DNA of 64,000 nucleotides from Frigoribacterium sp. VKM Ac-2836 (GTDB lineage Bacteria > Actinomycetota > Actinomycetes > Actinomycetales > Microbacteriaceae), in assembly GCF_013248995.1 (NCBI RefSeq), contig NZ_JABRPK010000005.1, forward strand, positions 94,919-158,918, read 5' to 3'. Below are positions 27,276 through 35,573 of the stretch, piece by piece. The position numbers were made by a program, and so were the translations under genes. Position 1 is the first letter of the stretch; every line of letters begins with the position of its first letter. The notes under the pieces are model-generated. The model was not told the DNA's origin, did no database searches, and was given only the letters and a program-made list of their open reading frames with translations.

Positions 27276-29069
27276 GTGACCACTGCCCCAATCCTGCTTT
27301 TCCTGCACGGCGTAGGAAATGGCGATAAGGACGACAACTGGCGAGGAATTCTCTCCGCCTCGCTCGTTGAGCTGGGTTACCCGGCCCTCGAGGATTCCCG
27401 AGTCATCGCCCCGAAGTACGCCCACGCGCTGATCGACTGGGACGTGAGGGAGGACGTCCCCGACGTCACACTGAAAACTCCGATACGCGACGCCGCTCGC
27501 CAGAATCGTCGCGCGTTCGAGGCCCGCATGGGCGCGATCGAGTCCCGACTGGGAAAGCACGTGCGAGGAGAAGGAATCCCGGGGCTTGACGCTGGGGTCG
27601 GTGCGGCGATCGCCGCCCCACCCTTCAGGCAGGCTCGAAACTATCTCTCGAATCCACAGATCCGAGCCCAAGTCCTCAACCGAATCATCGGCGGCTTGCC
27701 GGCAACGGGGAGGCTCGTGATCGTAGGACACAGCCTCGGATCGGTCATCGCCGCAGACCTTCTGAGGCGCCTGCCCGCTAGTCTCGAGGTTGCGGGAATG
27801 GTGACGATCGGCAGCCCTCTGGCCAACGGGGCTTTCGACGTCGACAAGCTCAAAGAGACGTTGCGAGAGCCACCTACCAATTTGTCGTGGTGGGTCAATT
27901 TCTGGAACGGGTCCGATCCCGTCGCGGCTCACCGAGGCCTCTCTTCGGTCATCCCGTGGCTCGTCGACTTCAGGGTCGACGCGACGAAAGACTTCGTCCA
28001 GGGCCACTTTGCGAGGGAGTACCTCAGCTCACAGACGGTGGCGACAGCGATCGGGTTCGCCCTGTACGGCTCGGCTTCCAAGGATCTGTCTGCTCGTGAG
28101 CTCGGCGTAGACGTACCCGCTGATCCGGCCGAATCGCTGGTGTTACTGGCTCTCCGTTACGCCCACCTGATGAGGCAACAGCTCAAGGGTGACGACCTGG
28201 AAAGGTTCACGGGGGCCTTGCGTCGAGTACAAGAGGACGCTGTCGAGCAGATCGTTCTTCGCAACAAGGAGGCGGGAAGACCAGTTCCGGGTGACGTAGC
28301 TCGTCTCGCCGTCGATTCGACCGATTTGTTGCCCCTGCTCGTCGAGCCGTTGCCGAGCCGCCATCGTACAAAAGAGGAGGCTGTCGTCCTCCTGACGGTT
28401 CTGGCAGCCGAGAACGTCATTCGTCCTTACGAGATCGACCTGCCACGGGACAAATGGAGAGACGCCATGAAGGATCTCACCGCCGAAATGGGGCTTGGTT
28501 CCCAGTACGGGTTGGACGTTTTCGAAGCGGCCAAGGAGGCCCGCACGGAGCTGACCCCAGGTCGTGGCGTCAATTGGATCAAGTGGAGCGCGCTGAGCGT
28601 CGGGGCGGCAGCACTCGTCGTGGCGACTGGCGGCCTGGCACTCGCTGCCGCGCCCGGTCTTGCAGGTGCTGCTGCCCTCACCAGCGCACTAGCCGCGTTC
28701 GGGCCTGGCGGCATGATCGGTGGACTACTGACAGCCGGCACGTTGGTATCGGCCGGCGGAGGAGGCATCGCCTACGGTCTCGCGGGCCAGGGAACAAGCG
28801 CGGAGACGCTGGAGGCCGTCGTCGAACGCCGCCTAGCGGCCGCCATTCTTCGCAAACGGCAAGGCCTGGAACCCGATCTAGAAATGTGGGGTGTCTTTAC
28901 GCAGGTCGAACGCGAGGTGCGGCGTAGGCACGAACGGATGGACGAATTTAGCGATCAATCTTCCCCTGGAATCCAAGATCTGAAGCGAAAGATCGTCACG
29001 GTCGAGCTGGCTCTCAAGTACCTTTCCAAGAACGGACTCGAGCCTGGCGCTCCCCTAGCGGAGGACTGA
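27276..29069 (+). CDS. Alpha/beta-hydrolase (lipase-like) with C-terminal Gly/Ala-rich hydrophobic segments
   Basis: This is a 597-residue protein starting at GTG. The N-terminal half is an alpha/beta-hydrolase: the strand ILLFLHGVGNG and nucleophile elbow VIVGHSLGS (Ser153), with a candidate acid in WNGSDPVAAHRG. A helical middle follows. Around residues 430-510 there are Ala/Gly-rich hydrophobic stretches that could span or insert in membranes, then a charged coil to the end. It probably shares a transcript with the upstream nuclease-domain gene. A membrane-damaging effector in a defence system is one possibility; esterase housekeeping is another. Confidence 0.75.
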   Translation: MTTAPILLFLHGVGNGDKDDNWRGILSASLVELGYPALEDSRVIAPKYAHALIDWDVREDVPDVTLKTPIRDAARQNRRAFEARMGAIESRLGKHVRGEGIPGLDAGVGAAIAAPPFRQARNYLSNPQIRAQVLNRIIGGLPATGRLVIVGHSLGSVIAADLLRRLPASLEVAGMVTIGSPLANGAFDVDKLKETLREPPTNLSWWVNFWNGSDPVAAHRGLSSVIPWLVDFRVDATKDFVQGHFAREYLSSQTVATAIGFALYGSASKDLSARELGVDVPADPAESLVLLALRYAHLMRQQLKGDDLERFTGALRRVQEDAVEQIVLRNKEAGRPVPGDVARLAVDSTDLLPLLVEPLPSRHRTKEEAVVLLTVLAAENVIRPYEIDLPRDKWRDAMKDLTAEMGLGSQYGLDVFEAAKEARTELTPGRGVNWIKWSALSVGAAALVVATGGLALAAAPGLAGAAALTSALAAFGPGGMIGGLLTAGTLVSAGGGGIAYGLAGQGTSAETLEAVVERRLAAAILRKRQGLEPDLEMWGVFTQVEREVRRRHERMDEFSDQSSPGIQDLKRKIVTVELALKYLSKNGLEPGAPLAED

Positions 29070-29083
29070 CTTGGTGACCGGTG

Positions 29084-29818
29084 TCATCCACCCACCACCC
29101 TCAACACCCCCGTGGCAACCACCGTCACCGCCGTCGTCCACAGCACGATCGCGATGACCTGCCAGAGCATCACCCACCCCTTGGACACCCCGGTGCCGAC
29201 GAGGGTCGCCGCGGTGAACATCGTCGGCAGTGCGAGCGGTGCCAGCAAGCTCGCCCCGGGCACTCCGAACTTCACCAGCCAGCGCTTGAGGCGTTGCGTC
29301 CCTTTCTTCTCGGGCTTCGTCTCGAGTAGCTCATCACGCGACACGACCCGGGTGGCTCCCGAAACCTCGGCACCCCCAGCACCGCTCGACGACGACACCT
29401 CAGACCCCCCACCACCGTCCGAGACCGCACCCGCACCCGGCGCACCCGCCACCGCACCCGACCCGCCGGCCGGTGCCCCACCCGCCTCGCGCCTCCTGCG
29501 TCGATCCACGACCCCCGACCGCACCCACGATCCGAGCCACACCACCGCGGCCACGCACAACACGTTGCCCACGATCGCAGCCAGCGCCGCGACGACCGGG
29601 TTCACCCCGCTCAGCACGCCGAGAGCGGCCGAGCCCTCCCCCTCGAAGAACGGGATCGCCCCCGCCAGCACCAAGATCACCGGCTGCGCGAGCTCGGGCA
29701 CCTGGCCCATCAGCTCCTGCAACCAGGCGAACGGGCCGCCCGATGAGGCGTCAGACGCAGTAGTCGTGGCCGCGGCCGACAAGCGCGACGGTCCAGAGAG
29801 GGTGAGCGCGATGGACAT
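29084..29818 (-). CDS. Putative small multidrug export-type membrane protein
   Basis: This 244-residue protein has AAGGAGA 5 bases before the ATG. Hydrophobic segments lie at about 40-100 and again at about 190-243. Between them is a long Gly/Ala/Ser-rich charged linker. The motif AGAIPFFEGEGSAALG and the C-terminal GVPGASLLAPLALPTMFTA match the putative small multidrug export family (Sm_multidrug_ex) seen in actinobacteria. Transport activity is not proven for the family. Confidence 0.72.
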   Translation of the reverse strand: MSIALTLSGPSRLSAAATTTASDASSGGPFAWLQELMGQVPELAQPVILVLAGAIPFFEGEGSAALGVLSGVNPVVAALAAIVGNVLCVAAVVWLGSWVRSGVVDRRRRREAGGAPAGGSGAVAGAPGAGAVSDGGGGSEVSSSSGAGGAEVSGATRVVSRDELLETKPEKKGTQRLKRWLVKFGVPGASLLAPLALPTMFTAATLVGTGVSKGWVMLWQVIAIVLWTTAVTVVATGVLRVVGG

Positions 29819-29923
29819 GGTGATCTCCTTCGATAGGTGTCACTGAGGTTTGAGGGCACGCCGAACACCGGCGTGGTGAAGAGAGCAACGAGGCGATGCG
29901 ACACCGCCGCACCGAGAACGACC

Positions 29924-30634
29924 TCAGTCGTCCCGCAGCCCCGGCAGCCCGACCGCCACGATCAACGACGTCGATAGCATCGCCGCAGCGGCCACCGCGA
30001 TCGCGTCCCCCGCGATCCGCGCACCCCACTTGCCCTGCTGCAGCTCGCGCCCGCGGGTGTAAACGTCGCCTGACCACGGGATGTCCCGGTGCAGTGCCGG
30101 CAGGGCTCCGCTCGCCGACACCAGAGCCGCGAGGGCCGCCGTGCGGACCGACGGCTCGGCACCCTCCGCGAGGACGCTCCGCAACGACGCGACCAGCTCG
30201 CCCCGCCGACCCGCGCCTCCTACCCCCTCGGCCAGGCGCAGCCGGGTCCCGGGGATGAATCCGAGCGTCTTCGTCTTCTCCCGCAGCAGCGCCCCGCGCG
30301 CCACCAGCCGGTCGAGAGTCGGCGCTCGCAGGGCCGGGCCGATCTCGAGCACGAGCGAGTACGCGTCCGTCGGCTTGCGCTCGACCCGCTGCCAGGTGTC
30401 GAGCAGCAACTCGTCGCTCGGAGGAGGGGACGGCGTCACGCGCACCTGCCGTCCCCGCAGAGTGGTCGTGCGGTCGATGTCGACCGTTCCGAGCAGCGCC
30501 AGCTCGGTCAGCACGGCCCCGGCCAGCACATGGAACAACGGAGACCCTTCGCTGTGGATCGACCCCGACGACGGGTCGAGCAGCACGAGCAGCAGGTCCT
30601 CGGCGAGCGTCGGCGCGAGTGTCTCGTCGGTCAT
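29924..30634 (-). CDS. GPP34 (GOLPH3)-family phosphoinositide-binding-like protein
   Basis: This is a 236-residue protein starting at ATG 30634, overlapping the merR stop (ATGA). The GPP34 fold is indicated by LAEDLLLVLLDPSSG near the N-terminus, AGAVLTELALLG, and LRLAEGVGGAGRRGELVASL further on. Eukaryotic homologues bind phosphatidylinositol-4-phosphate on the Golgi; the bacterial role is unknown. A C-terminal hydrophobic segment (about 205-230) may contact the membrane. Co-expression with a MerR regulator is the best clue to function. Confidence 0.85.
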   Translation of the reverse strand: MTDETLAPTLAEDLLLVLLDPSSGSIHSEGSPLFHVLAGAVLTELALLGTVDIDRTTTLRGRQVRVTPSPPPSDELLLDTWQRVERKPTDAYSLVLEIGPALRAPTLDRLVARGALLREKTKTLGFIPGTRLRLAEGVGGAGRRGELVASLRSVLAEGAEPSVRTAALAALVSASGALPALHRDIPWSGDVYTRGRELQQGKWGARIAGDAIAVAAAAMLSTSLIVAVGLPGLRDD

Positions 30635-31509
30635 CGCTCGCCTCCCTCGGAGCCACGACCCGAGGAGGCGCGGCTCGCCCCCGAGCCGCCACCTGCGTCC
30701 CCGACATCGGTCGCCTCGGCACCGGCCGGCTCGACACCGCCAGGCGTCTCGGCGGCGTCGAGCGCCGCCTCGAGTGCGGCCAGGTCGTCGAGTTTCCCGG
30801 CCCCGATGAGCGACGCCCGATAGAGCACCTCGCGCTGAGCACCGTTGTAGAGCTCGACGACCGCGTCGGTCACGGTCTGCTGGGCGAATGCCGCGCCTCG
30901 GGGAGCCCGCTCCCCCGGGGTGCCGAGCCATTCGTACCGCTGGGTCGCCGCCGCGAGCACGGGAGCGTACTGCTCCCCCAACCGCCGCCGCGTCTCGCGG
31001 TCAGCGTCGTCCGTGAGGTCGTCGAGTTCGATGTCGGCTGCCGTTCGCGGCGAGTCGATGAGCATCTGCTTGAGATCGTCCATCGCCCCTTCGTCGAACA
31101 CCTTGGACCAGATGAGCAGCAGCGACTGGTCGGCTTCGCTGAGGTCCCGTCCCGCCTCGGCGAACCCAGCAGGCAAGGAGGCGCTGGTCCGGTTCTCGAG
31201 GATCGCCGCCAACTCGGCGCGGATGCGTTGCAGCCGCTCGATGGTGGCGGCGAGCTCGGCGTCGATCGTGCGGAGGGCGCCGGCCGGATCGTCGACGGAC
31301 GAGCCGATGGACTCGATCTGGGCAAGCGGGACGCCGAGTTCGGTGAGGCGGGTGATTTGCAGCAGGCGGACCAGGTGCCGCACCTCGTACTGCTTGTACC
31401 CATTGGCCAGCCGCTCGGGCTCGTCGAGCAACCCGAGCTGGTGGTAGTACCGGACCGACTTGACGGTGGTGCCGGCCAGCTCGGCCAGCTCGCGTGTGCT
31501 CCAGGCCAC
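30631..31509 (-). CDS. MerR-family transcriptional regulator
   Basis: This 292-residue regulator starts at GTG 31509 with GAGGAG 6 bases upstream. The N-terminal MerR helix-turn-helix reads WSTRELAELAGTTVKSVRYYHQLGLL, with a wing (ANGYKQYEVRHLVRLLQI). The helical effector part (about 110-230) lacks a metal-binding cysteine pair. The last 50 residues are disordered and contain one AGGAGGCGCGG repeat copy. It is coupled to the GPP34 gene and has a MerR-type promoter just upstream, so autoregulation is likely. Confidence 0.9.
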   Translation of the reverse strand: MAWSTRELAELAGTTVKSVRYYHQLGLLDEPERLANGYKQYEVRHLVRLLQITRLTELGVPLAQIESIGSSVDDPAGALRTIDAELAATIERLQRIRAELAAILENRTSASLPAGFAEAGRDLSEADQSLLLIWSKVFDEGAMDDLKQMLIDSPRTAADIELDDLTDDADRETRRRLGEQYAPVLAAATQRYEWLGTPGERAPRGAAFAQQTVTDAVVELYNGAQREVLYRASLIGAGKLDDLAALEAALDAAETPGGVEPAGAEATDVGDAGGGSGASRASSGRGSEGGER

Positions 31510-31554
31510 GGGAGGCTCCTCTCGGTCGCGCCGGCGCGGTGCCGGTGTGTGACC

Positions 31555-31587
31555 TAGTAGAGACCATGCCCTTGGGGCAGGGTCAAG
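31555..31587 (-). promoter_or_regulatory. MerR-type promoter with dyad operator
   Basis: Reading leftwards, a -35 TTGACC (31587-31582) is separated by a long, about 20-base spacer from a -10-like TCTACT. The spacer is filled by a dyad GACCCTGCCC / GGGCATGGTC (31562-31584, one mismatch). Long spacers filled by a dyad are the hallmark of MerR-controlled promoters. It lies about 45 bases before the merR GTG. Confidence 0.7.
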
Positions 31588-31767
31588 GGGCGCAGCAGAG
31601 GAGACCGCACTTATCTCACAAGCGTTTGGGTCCGCCTTCATGTCTAAAACGAGGATTCCCGGCGAGTTCGTCCGCGCCAAGGCCTTCACGACTGAGGTGC
31701 CCAGCAAAGCTGGAGACGTAGCCGACTCGCTATCGACGTAGGCACCGAAGAAGGGAGATAATTATTT

Positions 31768-32013
31768 ATGGCCATCATTGGAGCTTTCGAGCCAGGAACT
31801 CAATCCGTCAAAGCACACGCCACGGAGGTCACTTGCTTCCACCAGACAGTCCTGAGCTCAGAACACGGGCAGCTTCTGCACCTCTCAACCTTTGGCTCAG
31901 CGGAACGCCAGTCAATCCCGAAGTCGAGCCAGTCACTCCAGCTGGATTTGGAAGCGGCAACGGCTCTCCACGGACTTCTTGAAGAGACATTTCCGTCCCT
32001 GAAAGCCTCGTAG
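31768..32013 (+). CDS. Small conserved-looking protein upstream of DNA methyltransferase
   Basis: This 81-residue protein begins MAIIGAFEPGTQSVKAHATEV and has an ATG with AAGGGAG 10 bases upstream. It has alternating beta-strand pattern and ends in a short helix (ATALHGLLEETF). No motif for enzymatic activity is seen. It lies 50 bases before the methyltransferase gene and shares its lower GC content, so it may belong to the same restriction-modification operon. Function unknown. Confidence 0.6.
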   Translation: MAIIGAFEPGTQSVKAHATEVTCFHQTVLSSEHGQLLHLSTFGSAERQSIPKSSQSLQLDLEAATALHGLLEETFPSLKAS

Positions 32014-32063
32014 TCGCTCTCTTCCAGCTCCCCAATGACGGTGCTGGCAGGTACAGTTTTTGT

Positions 32064-33227
32064 GTGTCAAATCTCGTGAAGCTCCCCTCTCGGAAGCCCA
32101 AGGTTCTCGAATTTTTTGCCGGCATTGGACTGGCTCGCATGGGGCTCGAATCTGCGGGATTTCAAGTCACTTGGGCGAACGACTACGAACCTGACAAACA
32201 GGCCCTCTACGCCGGTCACTTTAAGGATGACTCCGAGGACCACAACTTCGTTCTTGGCGACATCGCCAAGGTGAAAGGTGATTCTCTTCCGAAGGACGCA
32301 ACTCTCGCGTGGGGATCGTCACCGTGCACGGACTTGTCCCTGGCCGGGTCGCGCGGAGGAATCCGAACTGGTGAGTCCAACGCCTTTTGGCACTACATAC
32401 GGCTTTTGGATGAGCTGAAAGACGGTCGGCCCGAGGTTGCCGTCCTGGAGAACGTGGTGGGCCTCGCTACTTCTCATGGGGGTGACGATCTTGCCGCGGC
32501 CGTGCGGGCTTTTAACGATCTCGGCTACTCGGTTGATGTCCTGGCCCTCGACGCTCGAAGGTTCATCCCCCAATCTCGTCCTCGATTGTTTCTGGTCGGG
32601 GCTCTCAATCCCCCGAAGACGACAGACAGTGGCCACAGCGAACTGAGGCCAGACTGGCTCCAGGCCGTTTACGGTGATCCCACGCTCCGTACGCACAGGG
32701 CTGTCCTGCCCGCTCCACCCGCCCCCCTCCTCACAGGGTTAGGGGATCTCGTCGAAGATATGTCGGCCGATGACGACCGATGGTGGGATGAGACCCGCAC
32801 AGGATTGTTCACGGCATCGCTCTCGCCGATGCAACTAGACCGCATCGTCGAGATGCGAAGTTCGCCAGGTACCAAGTTTCGGACTGCTTACCGACGCACG
32901 AGAAAAGGCATAGCGGTGTGGGAGGTTCGTCCAGACGACATTTCTGGATGCCTGCGGACAGCCCGAGGGGGTTCCTCGAAGCAGGCCGTCGTGAGGCTGG
33001 GAGATGGTGGCCTACAGGTGCGTTGGATGACCCCGCTCGAATACGCCCGACTCATGGGCGCGGGCGATTACAACCTCTCTGGTGCCCGGACTAATCAAGC
33101 CTTGTTTGCCTTCGGAGACGCGGTCGCTGTGCCGGCGGTTGCTTGGTTATCAGAAAACTATTTGATGCCCCTGATCCGAGGCACCCTGGAGCAATCGACG
33201 TTTGAACTGGAGGTTGCTCATGGGTAG
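32064..33227 (+). CDS. DNA (cytosine-5) methyltransferase
   Basis: This is a 387-residue C5 methyltransferase starting at GTG. Motifs in order are I (LEFFAGIGLARMGLESAGF), IV with catalytic Cys88 in SSPCTDLS (a variant of PPCQ), VI (LENV, 129-131), VIII (QSRPRLFLVG, about 169-176), and a C-terminal NQALFAFGDAVAVPAV corresponding to IX/X. The target-recognition domain is about residues 180-330. It overlaps the GIY-YIG gene by 8 bases, as in a type II restriction-modification pair. GC content is lower than the housekeeping genes, suggesting transfer. Confidence 0.92.
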   Translation: MSNLVKLPSRKPKVLEFFAGIGLARMGLESAGFQVTWANDYEPDKQALYAGHFKDDSEDHNFVLGDIAKVKGDSLPKDATLAWGSSPCTDLSLAGSRGGIRTGESNAFWHYIRLLDELKDGRPEVAVLENVVGLATSHGGDDLAAAVRAFNDLGYSVDVLALDARRFIPQSRPRLFLVGALNPPKTTDSGHSELRPDWLQAVYGDPTLRTHRAVLPAPPAPLLTGLGDLVEDMSADDDRWWDETRTGLFTASLSPMQLDRIVEMRSSPGTKFRTAYRRTRKGIAVWEVRPDDISGCLRTARGGSSKQAVVRLGDGGLQVRWMTPLEYARLMGAGDYNLSGARTNQALFAFGDAVAVPAVAWLSENYLMPLIRGTLEQSTFELEVAHG

Positions 33228-33996
33228 TCGTGGGATTGCCTCCTACAACGAGCCGGATGGCCCCCCGCCATCGCGCAAGTCTCTTCCGACCCCCTTCGTG
33301 CGAGCGTTCAGGGAGATGCTCAATACGGCGCTATCTGCCGTGGACATGGATTCGGGTAAGACTCTCGGACGATGCATTGGCGTATACGCGTTCTTCGACT
33401 ACGACGGCGAGCCCATCTACGTTGGCCAGACCAAAGAGGACTTCGCAACCAGAATTGGCCGGCATCTGCGCGGACAGCGTTCCGACACACTGGCTTACCG
33501 CATTCTCGACCCATTCGAGGTGGCAGAAATGCAGCTTTGGCCGGCTGAGCATCTTCGTGGCCTTCCGACTCCTGAAAGAACGAAGGCGATTGACGCATTG
33601 GAGTATTCCGTCTACCTGACCGCAATTGAAACATCGAAATACAAGGCCATCTTGAATGAGAAAATTCCGCCGGTGTCATTGCGTCAAAACTTGCCGCGCT
33701 CCTACCGCTCAAAGCTCGTGCCGGATTCAATGAGAGCTGAAAGGGAGCATCCCGACATTCGTATAGCCCGCCGGGCGGAAACCCTATCTCGAGTGGCTGC
33801 GGTGGCCCACGAGCGTGGCGAGGTGTCGGCCGGTTTGCGCCGGGTCATAGTCATTCAAGCTGTCCGTCTTGCTGACTTAGCCGCTGCGCGACTTGCGTAC
33901 TCCGAAGGTCGCCGGAGGCCATCGCCCCAAGCGATCGACGTCAGAGCTTTGGTAGGAAACGTGACCAAAGAACAGCATCAAGAGGGAGACGACTAG
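33220..33996 (+). CDS. GIY-YIG nuclease, probable restriction endonuclease partner
   Basis: This 258-residue protein starts at ATG 33220 (CTGGAGG 6 bases upstream), overlapping the methyltransferase stop. The GIY-YIG core is GVYAFFDYDGEPIYVGQT (residues 54-71) with downstream ATRIGRH (conserved Arg) and a candidate metal-binding Glu in IDALEYSVYL. The C-terminal half is basic and helical, possibly for DNA binding. Gene overlap with a C5 methyltransferase makes it the likely cognate endonuclease. Recognition sequence unknown. The codons are less GC-biased than neighbours. Confidence 0.85.
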   Translation: MGSRGIASYNEPDGPPPSRKSLPTPFVRAFREMLNTALSAVDMDSGKTLGRCIGVYAFFDYDGEPIYVGQTKEDFATRIGRHLRGQRSDTLAYRILDPFEVAEMQLWPAEHLRGLPTPERTKAIDALEYSVYLTAIETSKYKAILNEKIPPVSLRQNLPRSYRSKLVPDSMRAEREHPDIRIARRAETLSRVAAVAHERGEVSAGLRRVIVIQAVRLADLAAARLAYSEGRRRPSPQAIDVRALVGNVTKEQHQEGDD

Positions 33997-34315
33997 GCAC
34001 CATTGTCTGGCGCATAAAAATATAATGCGATTTTCAATGGGGAAGAGGAAGTGCAGCACCCAGTCGTGCGAGGCCTCGTGATCCAGTGACCGCATCGCTC
34101 AGAATTCCGGCTAGACCAAGACGCCTCGAGCTCGTCAACCAGGTCAGCCCCTCGAACCAGGTCAGTCAAAATCCGTTAAACTTGTATGTGCTTTTGAAAT
34201 TCCTGGAACCGGCTGAGGGTTCATGGCAATTTGGCGTATTCGAGGCGCATTGCGCAGCAATCGTTTCCTGTGGAGTGACGCAAGAGAGATGTCACAGACA
34301 TCTTCTAAATCCAAA
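33997..34315. other. AT-richer intergenic region between nuclease gene and tRNA-Pro
   Basis: This 319-base region has no credible gene. It contains a short inverted repeat CGCAT-N9-ATGCG near 34011-34029 in an A/T-rich stretch and a direct repeat AACCAGGTCAG at 34137 and 34155. Its position between an accessory restriction-modification pair and the 3' end of a tRNA gene makes it a candidate integration-site remnant, but no integrase gene or second tRNA fragment was found. Confidence 0.4.
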
Positions 34316-34392
<77 letters not shown>

Positions 34393-34571
34393 AGATCTGG
34401 GTTCGAATGGCAACCCAGGTCTTGGTGTTGCCCCGACCGAGGCAACCCCACAACTATAGCCGATGAATGGGTGTGCCTGAGACCGAACCAGGGCAGGGCG
34501 GACCGAACGGAGTGTTTCGCCCCGTTACGGCGCACGGGACGGCAAGCACCCCGCCCACCTACCGTCGTGAC

Positions 34572-35573
34572 ATGCCCACCTCGACGACCCGCGCCTCCTC
34601 GGCCCTGCCGATCCGTCTGCGCGGCGTCGGGAGGCACTTCGGCGAGCGCCCCGTCCTCAACGACCTCCACCTCGACGTCATGGCCGGCGAGATCATCGCC
34701 ATCGTCGGACCCTCCGGCTGCGGCAAGTCGACCCTGCTGCGCCAGGTGGGCGGCCTCGACCAGCCCGACACCGGCACCGTCGACATCGACGACTCCCCCA
34801 CCCGGCCCACCGACCAACGCTGCGCCATCGCGTTCCAGGAGCCGCGCCTCCTGCCCTGGCGCACCCTCCGCCAGAACATCGAGCTCGGTCTGCCAAAGGC
34901 CGGCAAGACCAACAACGACAAGACCAACAACGACAAGACCAACAAACCAGACAAGGCCGCCGGCCGGGCCCGCATCACCGAACTGCTCGACCTCGTCGGA
35001 CTCGGCAGCTCGGCCGACCTCCGCCCTCGCCAGGTGTCCGGAGGCATGGCCCAACGCACCTCCCTCGCCCGCGCCCTCGCCCGGGCCCCCAAGGTGCTGC
35101 TGCTCGACGAACCCTTCGGAGCCCTCGACGCCCTCACCCGCCTCCGCATGCACGACCTGCTGCTCGACATCCACCGCGCCGAACCCACCACCGTCCTGCT
35201 CGTAACCCACGACGTCGACGAAGCCCTCTACCTCGCCGACCGCATCGTCGTCCTCGCCGACCTCTCGCAGCAGCAGCCCGCAGGCGCCACGGTCGCCGCC
35301 GACACCACCGCAGGAGGCGCGACGCACGTTGACACCGCAGGAGGCGCCCCCAGCATCCAGCGCATCGTCACCGTGCCCGGCGCCCGGCCCCGCGACCGCG
35401 ACGACCCCGCCCTGGCCGAGCTGCGCCTCCAGCTGCTCGCCGACCTCGGCGTCCACCGCGTCCACGCCGGCACCTCGCCCACCAGCACCCTGACCGCACC
35501 CGCACCCGCACCCGCACCTGCACCTGCACCCGACCACCGCACCGCCCCCGACAGCACGGAGACGAACCGATGA
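34572..35573 (+). CDS. ABC transporter ATPase, nitrate/sulfonate/taurine type (SsuB-like)
   Basis: This is a 333-residue ATPase starting at ATG 34572. It has Walker A GPSGCGKST, Q-loop FQEPRLLPW, signature VSGGMAQRTSLARAL and Walker B VLLLDEPFGALDAL, all as in SsuB/TauB. Two unusual insertions occur: a tandem Asn-Asp-Lys-Thr-Asn repeat before the signature (15-base DNA repeats near 34907-34950), and a C-terminal tail of about 90 residues with TAGGA repeats and an Ala-Pro run. It overlaps the binding-protein gene (ATGA). Confidence 0.92.
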   Translation: MPTSTTRASSALPIRLRGVGRHFGERPVLNDLHLDVMAGEIIAIVGPSGCGKSTLLRQVGGLDQPDTGTVDIDDSPTRPTDQRCAIAFQEPRLLPWRTLRQNIELGLPKAGKTNNDKTNNDKTNKPDKAAGRARITELLDLVGLGSSADLRPRQVSGGMAQRTSLARALARAPKVLLLDEPFGALDALTRLRMHDLLLDIHRAEPTTVLLVTHDVDEALYLADRIVVLADLSQQQPAGATVAADTTAGGATHVDTAGGAPSIQRIVTVPGARPRDRDDPALAELRLQLLADLGVHRVHAGTSPTSTLTAPAPAPAPAPAPDHRTAPDSTETNR

